A stretch of DNA of 64,000 nucleotides from Desulfoferula mesophila (GTDB lineage Bacteria > Desulfobacterota > Desulfarculia > Desulfarculales > Desulfarculaceae), in the NCBI RefSeq assembly GCF_037076455.1, contig NZ_AP028679.1, positions 3,177,501 through 3,241,500 on the forward strand, written 5' to 3'. Made by a program: the position numbers and the translations under genes. Under the pieces are notes generated by a model that ran no database searches, was not told the origin of the DNA, and saw nothing but the letters and a program-made list of their open reading frames with translations. Below, one piece after another: positions 17,409 to 24,061 of the stretch (the first letter of the stretch is position 1; each line of letters begins with the position of its first letter).

Positions 17409-18185
17409 ATGGACGGCGCACCCATCCTCTACCGGGTGGAAGACCAGATCGCCTGGATATCCATCAACCAGCCCAAAAAGATGAACCGCCTGGATTTCGC
17501 CTCCATGCGGGAGTTGGCCCTGTCCGTGGACAAGGCCGACAAGGACCCCGGCGTTAAGGTGATCGTCATCAGCGGCGAGGGCGGCAAGGCCTTTTGCGCG
17601 GGCGGCGACCTGGGCGATTTCGCGGCCGAGTCGGTGCTGGCCGGCAAGAACAACCTGCAGGGTTACGCCGATCTGTGCCTGGTGTTCAACCGCATCACCA
17701 CCCCCTCCATCGCCATGATCAGCGGCTACGCCCTGGCCGGGGGCTGCGGTCTGGCCATGCTGCCCCACATCAGCATCGCCACATACGACTCGGTTCTCGG
17801 GGTGCCGGAGATCAAGGTGGGGGTGTGGCCCATGATGGTCATGGCCATCCTGTTTCGCACCGTGGGCCGCAAAAAGGGCCTGGAGCTCATCTGCACCGGC
17901 GAGCAGATCGACGCCCGAGAAGCGCTCCGGATCGGCATGATCAACAAGGTCACCACCCGCGACGAACTCCTGGACGAGGTATTGGCGGTGGCCAACCAGC
18001 TCAAGGGCCTGAGCCGCTCCATCATGAGCCTGGGCCTGGAGGCCTTCAACCACATCGGCGACCTGGAATACACCAAGGCCATATCCTATCTGCGCAACAT
18101 GGTGGTGATGGTAAGCGAGACCAGCGACTCCATCGAGGGGCGCAACGCCTTTATCGAAAAGCGCAAGCCGGTCTGGGAGGACTAG
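17409..18185 (+). CDS. Enoyl-CoA hydratase/isomerase-family protein
   Basis: A 258-residue crotonase-fold protein. The oxyanion-hole strand FCAGGDL lies near residue 62-68 and the second glycine-rich turn, LAGGCGLAML, near 111-120. In classical enoyl-CoA hydratases that turn reads GGGCELA; the Glu is replaced by Gly here, while the second acidic position in LGVPEIKVGVWP near 135-146 is kept. This pattern suits an isomerase, decarboxylase, hydrolase or one-Glu hydratase better than a standard hydratase. Start ATG 17409 follows AGGGAGAG; an earlier in-frame TTG is inside the leader. It is a single-gene unit under the candidate operator just upstream. Confidence 0.87.
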   Translation: MDGAPILYRVEDQIAWISINQPKKMNRLDFASMRELALSVDKADKDPGVKVIVISGEGGKAFCAGGDLGDFAAESVLAGKNNLQGYADLCLVFNRITTPSIAMISGYALAGGCGLAMLPHISIATYDSVLGVPEIKVGVWPMMVMAILFRTVGRKKGLELICTGEQIDAREALRIGMINKVTTRDELLDEVLAVANQLKGLSRSIMSLGLEAFNHIGDLEYTKAISYLRNMVVMVSETSDSIEGRNAFIEKRKPVWED

Positions 18186-18448
18186 GACTGAGGGGCAAGG
18201 AGGTGGGCCGGAGCGCCTCCTGAAGAGCGAAGCGCCCCGGCCCGAGGGGTCTGTTTTGCGCCGTGGCCGCCCTTGGCCCCGCCGTCACCGGCCGGGGCCG
18301 CAACCAAGCGACATGCTCATGCCCAGCGCGGGGTTCCGCCAAGCTGAAGGCGGTTGACAAGTCTTGCCGCTTCTGCAAATATGCCACGCACGACATATGT
18401 CAAATTAGTCATAGCTTCTTGGCAACCCATCGAGCAAAGGCCCTAACC

Positions 18449-19201
18449 TTGCCGGCAACCAACTCGCACCACCTCGTACAGGGCAACGCCCGGCTTCTTG
18501 GCCGGATCAACCATGAGATGGAGCGCCAGGCCTCCCGCGGCTGGACCGACGAGGAGAGCCTGAGAAACCTGCGCGACGAACTGCACGAGTACGCGGGCCC
18601 CAAGGGTCAGGCCTTTTGGCTCAGCCTGGCCCGCCTGGGCGAGTTGGCCCTGTGGTGGACCGGCAGCCTGGCCGACGCCGGGGAGTTCCAGGCGGTGGGC
18701 GACCTGCTGCTCAACGCCCCGCGCAAGACGCTGTACGTGCAGGGCCGCGCCCTTCCCGTGCGCCTGCGCCGCCACCAACCCATCACCGAGCAGGTGCGCC
18801 TCCTGGCCCCGGCAGGGGCCAACCTGGTGCAGTGGCTCAAGAACCGGACCATGCTGGTGGTGGAGACCCAGCCCCTGCTGCCCACGCTCCTGGACGATCT
18901 GAGCCACTGGCCCCATCAGGCCCCCAAGGCTTGCGGGGAGTTCCAGCAGCGCCTGGACCGGGTGGCCGGGGCGCTGTGCCACATCACCTCGCTCAACTTG
19001 CCCGAGGGCCGTAGCGTGGTCGAGCACCTGGCCCGCGTTCCGCTCATGGAGGCCGAGGCCATCAAAGAACGCCTGTGCCGGTTCGATCTCCAGCGCTTCG
19101 AGGCCCTGGGCCTGCACCTGCGCTCCCTGCTGCCTCCCGCCGCTCCGGAAATGGCCCAAGGCCGGGGAGCCGGACAACCGGCCGAACTCCCCAGCCCCTA
19201 G
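18449..19201 (+). CDS. Unrecognised protein
   Basis: I do not recognise this gene. The product is about 250 residues, soluble, rich in Leu, Arg and Ala, mostly helical in appearance, with no signal peptide, membrane segment or cofactor motif. Coding bias (G/C at third positions) is convincing only from about 18450 onward, so the open frame upstream of that point is probably leader. Candidate starts are TTG 18449 (after AAAGG), TTG 18419 and ATG 18518. A TTGACA at 18354-18359 followed by AT-rich sequence may be its promoter. It converges with the HdrD-like gene five bases beyond its stop. Confidence 0.5.
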   Translation: MPATNSHHLVQGNARLLGRINHEMERQASRGWTDEESLRNLRDELHEYAGPKGQAFWLSLARLGELALWWTGSLADAGEFQAVGDLLLNAPRKTLYVQGRALPVRLRRHQPITEQVRLLAPAGANLVQWLKNRTMLVVETQPLLPTLLDDLSHWPHQAPKACGEFQQRLDRVAGALCHITSLNLPEGRSVVEHLARVPLMEAEAIKERLCRFDLQRFEALGLHLRSLLPPAAPEMAQGRGAGQPAELPSP

Positions 19202-19206
19202 GAAGG

Positions 19207-20454
19207 TCAGTCCTGCACCAGGGCCTTGGCGGTGAGGTCGGAGAGGTACATAACCTCCACCCCCAGGCCGTAGTGCTCATTCAGGTCCGAAAGCTGGGTG
19301 TGGCAGTTTTCGCAGGCCGTGCACAACACCTCGGCTCCGGTGGCCTTTACCTGATCGGCTTTGACCTTGGCCGACTTCATGCGAAAGTCCTTTTCACCGA
19401 TGGCCACCAGGCCGCCGCCCCCGCCGCAGCACCAGTTGGCCTGGCGGTTGGGGGTCATCTCCACGAAGTGGTCGGTGAGGTGGTTCAGCACGTAGCGGGG
19501 CGGCTCGTAGATGCCCCCCTGGCGGGCGATCTGGCAGGGATCGTGATAGGTCACCTTGCCGGGCAGCTTGCTCTTGTCCAGCTTGATGCGCCCCTGCTCG
19601 ATGTAGCGGGCGATGAGCTCGGCAAAGGTGATGACCCCGAAGGGCTTCTCGCCGGTCATGTGCTTCATCACCCGGTAGGCGGTGCCGCACTCGCAGATCA
19701 CCACTTCCTTCACGTTGAGGCGCTTGGCCTCGTCGATGATGCGCCCGGCTATCTCCTTGGTCTTGGCCGGGTTGCCCACGAAGGCCCCGAAGTTCACCGC
19801 CTCGAAGTAGCTGAGCGACCATTTCTCCTTGGCGGCGTTCATGATGGCCGCCGCCGGGATTATGGAGTGCTTGCCGGCCAGGGCCACGTAGAGCACATTG
19901 GCGTCCTGCACGTCCAGGGGCACCACGTCCTCGCCGCCCTCGGAGCGCCAGCGCTCCAGAACCTCTTTTTCCAGGTTCTTGGCCGCGGCGGCGAAGTTGG
20001 TCTTGGTCTTTTCGATGGTCTTGCCCTTGGCGATGGACATGTCGGCCAACATGCTCAGAGCCTTGGGCTCCTGGTCGGCGGTGATGAGCATCATCTTGGC
20101 GATGCCCTGGATCACCCCGGTGTCGATGCCAAAGGGGCAATAGGTCATGCAGCGGCGGCAGCCGGTGCAGGTGTAGGCGGTCTCGTAGACCTTTTCCATC
20201 CAGAAGTCGCTGAGCTCCACCGCCTCGTTTAGCTTCTTGGCGATCTTGCCCTTCTTGAAATACTCCTCGTAGATGCGCCTGATGTTCTGGGCCCGGCCCA
20301 CGGCGGTGTAGCGCGTCTCAGGCGAGGAGGCGTAGGCGTGGCAGGCCTCGATGCACAGCCCGCAGCGCGAGCAGTTTTCCATATACATCTTGGCCGCTTG
20401 GCTCAGACGCTCGGAGAAGGTCTGGATGAGCTCTTGTTTCAGCTTGGCGTCCAT
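19207..20454 (-). CDS. HdrD/DsrK-like iron-sulfur oxidoreductase
   Basis: A 415-residue cytoplasmic iron-sulfur protein of the HdrD/GlpC/DsrK/TmcB type. Two [4Fe-4S] ferredoxin motifs are present: C28, C31, C34, C38 and C96, C99, C102, C106. The C-terminal half holds CCG-type cysteine-rich regions, one around CECGTAYR and one complete set (HDPCQ, WCCGGGG, CTACENC) of the kind that binds the noncubane cluster reducing heterodisulfides or thiols. It overlaps or abuts the membrane protein gene upstream (4 bases apart), and the pair resembles TmcBC or DsrMK cores that pass electrons between quinones and cytoplasmic thiol/persulfide carriers. It is the last gene of the sulfur operon. Confidence 0.85.
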   Translation of the reverse strand: MDAKLKQELIQTFSERLSQAAKMYMENCSRCGLCIEACHAYASSPETRYTAVGRAQNIRRIYEEYFKKGKIAKKLNEAVELSDFWMEKVYETAYTCTGCRRCMTYCPFGIDTGVIQGIAKMMLITADQEPKALSMLADMSIAKGKTIEKTKTNFAAAAKNLEKEVLERWRSEGGEDVVPLDVQDANVLYVALAGKHSIIPAAAIMNAAKEKWSLSYFEAVNFGAFVGNPAKTKEIAGRIIDEAKRLNVKEVVICECGTAYRVMKHMTGEKPFGVITFAELIARYIEQGRIKLDKSKLPGKVTYHDPCQIARQGGIYEPPRYVLNHLTDHFVEMTPNRQANWCCGGGGGLVAIGEKDFRMKSAKVKADQVKATGAEVLCTACENCHTQLSDLNEHYGLGVEVMYLSDLTAKALVQD

Positions 20455-20458
20455 GGCC

Positions 20459-21172
20459 TTAGCCCCTCCTCAGCTTGTTCAGGGGGATGGCGAAGAAGGT
20501 GTGCATGATCTTGCTGAAGGGCAGCACCATCAAGAACAGGTTGGCCAAAAATACGTGGGTCACCAGGACCACGTAGTGGCCGCCGTCGATGGTCTCCGCC
20601 GGGTCGGCCCAGGAGAAGTGGAACAGGCCGTTGAGGTACTCGCCAAAGTCCTGCTTGGTCAACACGAAGCCGTTCTCGCTCCAGGAGTTGGCCCAGGAGA
20701 TGATGTCTCCGGACATGGCCACGCAGAACAACAGGAACAACAGCAGGTAGTCGGCGGGCACCGAAACCTCCCGCAGGGGACCGGCGAAGCGGCGCAGCAG
20801 GAAGTAGAGGATGGCCGCGGTGACCACCACGCCCACCGCCCCGTTGCCGATCATGTTGGGGGAGTCTTCGGGGTAGATGTTGAACCAGGGCAGCATGTCC
20901 AGGTGGGATAGGATCAGCAGGGCCACGCCGATGTGGAACAGGATCAAAAAGACCCAGAAGGTGGGATTGTGACGGCGCACCGTGGGCATGCTCAGGGCGC
21001 CCCAAACCGCGCTGGGCACCGGGTGGTCCTTGTCCGGGAAGATCTTGAGGGTGAAGGGGTGGGCGGGTGTCTTGGCCACCCGCGCCACCTTCACCGCGAT
21101 CCCCACGAGACACCAGGCCACGGCCAGGTAGACCATCGGCACGGTGATTACATAGAAGATCTGGTTAACCAT
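20459..21172 (-). CDS. NarI/DsrM-like membrane quinone-interacting subunit
   Basis: A 237-residue inner-membrane protein with about five to six hydrophobic segments, resembling the gamma subunit of respiratory nitrate reductase and the DsrM/TmcC cytochromes b. Histidines within or next to hydrophobic helices (FHIGVALLILSHLD near residue 79-92, and FHFSW and THVF in the C-terminal half) are candidate haem ligands. It is expected to exchange electrons between the quinone pool and the HdrD-like subunit encoded next. It sits between tusA (19 bases) and the HdrD-like gene. Haem content is inference. Confidence 0.75.
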   Translation of the reverse strand: MVNQIFYVITVPMVYLAVAWCLVGIAVKVARVAKTPAHPFTLKIFPDKDHPVPSAVWGALSMPTVRRHNPTFWVFLILFHIGVALLILSHLDMLPWFNIYPEDSPNMIGNGAVGVVVTAAILYFLLRRFAGPLREVSVPADYLLLFLLFCVAMSGDIISWANSWSENGFVLTKQDFGEYLNGLFHFSWADPAETIDGGHYVVLVTHVFLANLFLMVLPFSKIMHTFFAIPLNKLRRG

Positions 21173-21191
21173 GTTCTCGGCGTTCCGGCTT

Positions 21192-21428
21192 TTAGTTGTT
21201 GCGCTTGACGAAAATCTTGATGAACTCGCCCTGCTCGGTGTCCACCACCTCGTTGCCCGAGGTCTCGGCCCAAGCCGGGAAGTCGGAGAGAGAGCCGGGG
21301 TCGGTGGTGTGCACTTCGATGATGTCGCCCACGTTTACCGAGCCGATTTCCTGGCTCATCTTCACCACGGGCATGGGGCAGGGCAGACCTTTGAGATCCA
21401 GAATCTTGGCGGCTTGAATGTCGGACAT
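21192..21428 (-). CDS. tusA: TusA-family sulfur carrier protein
   Basis: A 78-residue TusA/SirA-family protein, a small cytoplasmic carrier that holds sulfur as a persulfide on one cysteine. The family signature LDLKGLPCPMPVV gives the active Cys at residue 17 followed by the CPxP pattern. In sulfur oxidisers and reducers TusA passes sulfur among rhodanese, DsrE and HdrABC-like or Dsr proteins. Its position between a DsrE-family gene and the NarI/HdrD pair supports a redox sulfur relay rather than tRNA thiolation. ATG 21428 has a GGAGAAAG site upstream. Confidence 0.93.
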   Translation of the reverse strand: MSDIQAAKILDLKGLPCPMPVVKMSQEIGSVNVGDIIEVHTTDPGSLSDFPAWAETSGNEVVDTEQGEFIKIFVKRNN

Positions 21429-21483
21429 TTTGCTTTCTCCTTTTGGGGTTAGCCGGGTATTTGGTTGGTCCGGGCCAATTGAT

Positions 21484-22029
21484 TTAAATGAAAAGCTGGT
21501 TGGCGGACTTGCGCGAGTTGGCCAGGAAGGTGGCCACGCCCACGTATTCCATGTTGGGGTAGTCGATGATCTCCTCGTGCTTGAAGCCCATGAGGTCCAT
21601 GGACATCTCGCATACCTTGATCTCCACCCCTAGCTGGGCCGCGATCTCAAAAAGCTGGTCCAGGGTGGGGGCGTTCTTCTTCTTCATCAGGCTCTTGAGC
21701 ATGGCGGTGCCCATGCCGCCCATGTGCATCTGGCTCAGCTTCAGCGCGTTGCGGCCCTTGGGCAGCATCCAGCCGAACATCTTGGACATGAAGTCCTTGC
21801 CCCCCACCTGCTTCTTGGCGTCGCGCAAGGCGGCGGTGCCCCAGAAGGTGAAGAACATCACCACTTTCATGCCCATGGCCGCCGCGCCGGTGGCGATGAT
21901 CATGGCGGCCAGCATCTTGTCCAGGTCGCCGGAGAAGACCACCATGGACAGCTTGTTTTCCAGGGGCACCCCGGCCGGTTTGGGGGCGGGGGGCGTCTGT
22001 TGCATTTGGGTTGCGGCTTCGGCGCTCAT
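21484..22029 (-). CDS. DsrE/DsrF/DrsH-like (DsrE2-type) sulfur carrier
   Basis: A 181-residue protein of the DsrE/F/H-like superfamily, the longer DsrE2 (DrsE_2) type. After a Pro-rich 25-residue leader come LSMVVFSGDLDKMLAAMII and KVVMFFTFWG, the family's first strands, and the C-terminal VCEMSMDLMG around residue 145-154 carries the conserved cysteine thought to hold persulfide sulfur. The two hydrophobic stretches near residues 28-65 may be membrane-associated, as suggested for DsrE2. Its coupling with tusA is a recurrent pair in sulfur metabolism. It is the second gene of the operon, after arsR. Confidence 0.88.
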   Translation of the reverse strand: MSAEAATQMQQTPPAPKPAGVPLENKLSMVVFSGDLDKMLAAMIIATGAAAMGMKVVMFFTFWGTAALRDAKKQVGGKDFMSKMFGWMLPKGRNALKLSQMHMGGMGTAMLKSLMKKKNAPTLDQLFEIAAQLGVEIKVCEMSMDLMGFKHEEIIDYPNMEYVGVATFLANSRKSANQLFI

Positions 22030-22073
22030 GTTTCCTCCAGGGGCGTTTGAGTCTTAAGGGTTGGTCAGGGGTT

Positions 22074-22370
22074 TCAAGCGGCCTGGCAGCCATCCAGGCA
22101 GGCCAGGAGCTGGCGCAACTGGGGGTTGGCCAGGGTGTAGAACACCTCGCCCTCGCGGCGCTCGGTGCTCACCAGCCCGCTCATGCGCAGGATGCGCAGC
22201 TGCTGGGACACCGCGGCCGGGGTCCTTTCCAGACGCTCGGCCATGAAGATCACCCGCTGATCCGACTGGCACAACAGGGAGATGATCCTAAGGCGCACCG
22301 GGTGGGCAATGGCCTTGACCATCTCGGTGACGGCGTCGGCCCGTTCCTGGCTTTCGGCTAGGCTGCTCAT
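22074..22370 (-). CDS. ArsR/SmtB-family regulator heading the sulfur operon
   Basis: A 98-residue ArsR-type winged-helix repressor. AIAHPVRLRIISLLCQ near residue 16-31 and the recognition helix region RTPAAVSQQLRILRMSGLV near 50-68 are typical, followed by the wing TERREGEVFYTL. Cysteines at 30 and near the C terminus (CLDGC) could give thiol or persulfide sensing like SqrR/BigR, but the pattern is not identical. ATG 22370 is chosen because the protein then starts at the usual family position; an upstream in-frame start would add 36 unlikely residues. It lies about 50 bases downstream of the predicted sigma-54 start site. Confidence 0.88.
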   Translation of the reverse strand: MSSLAESQERADAVTEMVKAIAHPVRLRIISLLCQSDQRVIFMAERLERTPAAVSQQLRILRMSGLVSTERREGEVFYTLANPQLRQLLACLDGCQAA

Positions 22371-22429
22371 ATTGGTACTTTTGAAACTCCCAAGTTTTAA
22401 AGTTCTGCAACTCGTTGCCCAGCTACATG

Positions 22430-22445
22430 AGCAGGTATCGTGCCA
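22430..22445 (-). promoter_or_regulatory. Sigma-54 (-24/-12) promoter for the sulfur operon
   Basis: On the minus strand this reads TGGCACGATACCTGCT. It has the invariant GG and GC separated by ten bases and differs from the consensus TGGCACG-N4-TTGCT at one position. The predicted transcript starts near 22419 and runs into arsR-dsrE-tusA and the two redox genes. The adjacent divergent gene encodes a sigma-54 activator. Confidence 0.8.
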
Positions 22446-22522
22446 AATACCCGATTTGCGGGATATGATATTTAACATATTGATATAGTTAATATTTAAA
22501 ATTTATATAAATCGCTTGCGCA

Positions 22523-22528
22523 TATAAT
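22523..22528 (+). promoter_or_regulatory. -10 element TATAAT for the sigma-54 activator gene
   Basis: A perfect TATAAT lies 54 bases before the activator's start codon in an AT-rich stretch. No good -35 is found 17 bases upstream (AATTTA), so expression may need help or be weak. The TAGAC repeats begin at about the predicted start site. Confidence 0.45.
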
Positions 22529-22531
22529 ACC

Positions 22532-22581
22532 GTCTAAGTAGACTATTAATTGTTTAGACACTGTTTAAACGGTAGGTAGAC
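22532..22581. promoter_or_regulatory. TAGAC repeat cluster, candidate activator-binding sites
   Basis: A perfect inverted repeat GTCTA-AG-TAGAC lies at 22532-22543, further TAGAC copies at 22555-22559 and 22577-22581, and the palindrome GTTTAAAC at 22563-22570. They sit about 90-140 bases upstream of the sigma-54 promoter, the usual distance for an enhancer, and also cover the activator gene's own start and leader, which would allow autorepression. Confidence 0.5.
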
Positions 22582-23952
22582 ATGGACGTGGACATCGCTT
22601 CCCACTGGGGCACCGTGGCCGACACCCTGCACGACGTGGTTTTGGTGGTGGATCCCCAAGGGCGCATCGTGCGCATCAACCGGGCCGGCGAAGAGCTCAC
22701 CGGTTATCGCAACGACCAACTGGCCGGCCAATCTTGCCGGGTGCTCAACTGCACCGGCTGCAAGATCATCGGTCAGGGCAGCGGGGTGGATTACTGCGGC
22801 CTGTTCCGGGCCGGGGAGGTCCGCTCCAAGCGCTGCACCATCACCAACCGGGCGGGCGAGCCGGTGGTGGTGCTCAAGCGGGCCAGCGTGCTCAAGGACG
22901 AGCAAGGCAACATCACCGGCGCGGTGGAGACCCTCACCGACCTCACCGAGCTCCATGCCAAGGAGCGCGAGATCACCCAGCTGCGCCGCAGCTTGCGCTC
23001 CGAGGACGGCTTCGAGGGCCTCGTCGGCAGCTCCCCGGCCATGACCAGCCTGTACCGCCTCATCGACACCGTGGCCCAGTCCGACTACCCGGTGCTGATC
23101 CAGGGGGCCAGCGGCACGGGCAAGGAGCTGGCCGCCCTGGCCATCCACCGCCGGGGGCCCCGGGCCGACAAGCCCTACGTGAAGGTGAACTGCGCGGCCC
23201 TGAACCCCAACCTCTTGGAGAGCGAGCTTTTCGGCCACGTGAAGGGCTCCTTCACCGGGGCGGACCGCGACCGGGTGGGCCGCTTCGAGGCGGCCGAGGG
23301 CGGGGACATCCTCCTGGATGAGATCGGCGAGATTCCCCCGGCCACCCAGATCAAGCTGCTCAGGGTGTTGCAGGAAAAGGAGATCGAGCGGGTGGGCGAA
23401 AACCGCCCCCGCCGGGTGAACGTGCGCATCCTGGCCGCCACCAACCGCGACCTGCCCGAGCTGGTGCGCCGGGGCGCCTTCAGGGAAGACCTGTACTACC
23501 GCCTGGACGTGGTGCCGGTGCAGATGCCCACCCTGGCCGAGCGCCGGGAAGACCTGCCGCTGTTGGTGGAGCACTTCATGGCCCAGGCCGCGGCCAAGTC
23601 GGGCAAGGAGATCACCGGCATGTCCCCGGAGGCCTTCGGCCTGCTGGAGGCCTACCCCTGGCCGGGCAACGTGCGCGAGCTGCGCCACGCGGTGGAATAC
23701 GCCTGCGTGCTCTGCCCCGGCGGCTTGATAACCGCCGAATACCTACCGCCCAAGCTGCGCCAAGCGGAGCCCGCCGCGCCCCCGGCCGCCGGGCCGGCCG
23801 GCAAGCGCCACACCCAGCGCCAAGAGCTGCTCGAGGCCCTGCGCCGGGCCGGAGGCAACAAGAGCAAGGCCGCCGAAATGCTGGGCGTGTGCCGGGCCAC
23901 GGTGTGGAACCGCATCAACCGCCTGGGCATCGACTGCGAGCGCGACCTGTAG
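22582..23952 (+). CDS. Sigma-54-dependent activator with Cys-containing PAS domain
   Basis: A 456-residue enhancer-binding protein. Residues 8-125 form a PAS domain that carries five cysteines (C52, C57, C60, C72, C85), suggesting a metal or redox sensor. The AAA+ domain has Walker A GASGTGKE at 175-182, the sigma-54 contact loop GSFTGA at 222-227 (usual GAFTGA), and Walker B GGDILLDE at 240-247. The C-terminal Fis-type helix-turn-helix (NKSKAAEMLGVCRATVWNRI) lies near 424-445. The gene is divergent from the arsR-dsrE-tusA operon, whose promoter is sigma-54 type, so that operon is its likely target. Confidence 0.95.
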   Translation: MDVDIASHWGTVADTLHDVVLVVDPQGRIVRINRAGEELTGYRNDQLAGQSCRVLNCTGCKIIGQGSGVDYCGLFRAGEVRSKRCTITNRAGEPVVVLKRASVLKDEQGNITGAVETLTDLTELHAKEREITQLRRSLRSEDGFEGLVGSSPAMTSLYRLIDTVAQSDYPVLIQGASGTGKELAALAIHRRGPRADKPYVKVNCAALNPNLLESELFGHVKGSFTGADRDRVGRFEAAEGGDILLDEIGEIPPATQIKLLRVLQEKEIERVGENRPRRVNVRILAATNRDLPELVRRGAFREDLYYRLDVVPVQMPTLAERREDLPLLVEHFMAQAAAKSGKEITGMSPEAFGLLEAYPWPGNVRELRHAVEYACVLCPGGLITAEYLPPKLRQAEPAAPPAAGPAGKRHTQRQELLEALRRAGGNKSKAAEMLGVCRATVWNRINRLGIDCERDL

Positions 23953-24061
23953 CGCGCGGGCAAGGCCGAACCTTTACCATACCTCGCCAATAGACATTCT
24001 CTCGGGTTTACCGTAACCTGGTATTAACGGTCCACTCCCTCACCCAGGTGAGGTAAAACCG

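Noticed and set aside
24010-24031. ACCGT-N12-ACGGT before the cyclase gene
   Set aside because: Five-base arms with a long spacer are too weak to call an operator.
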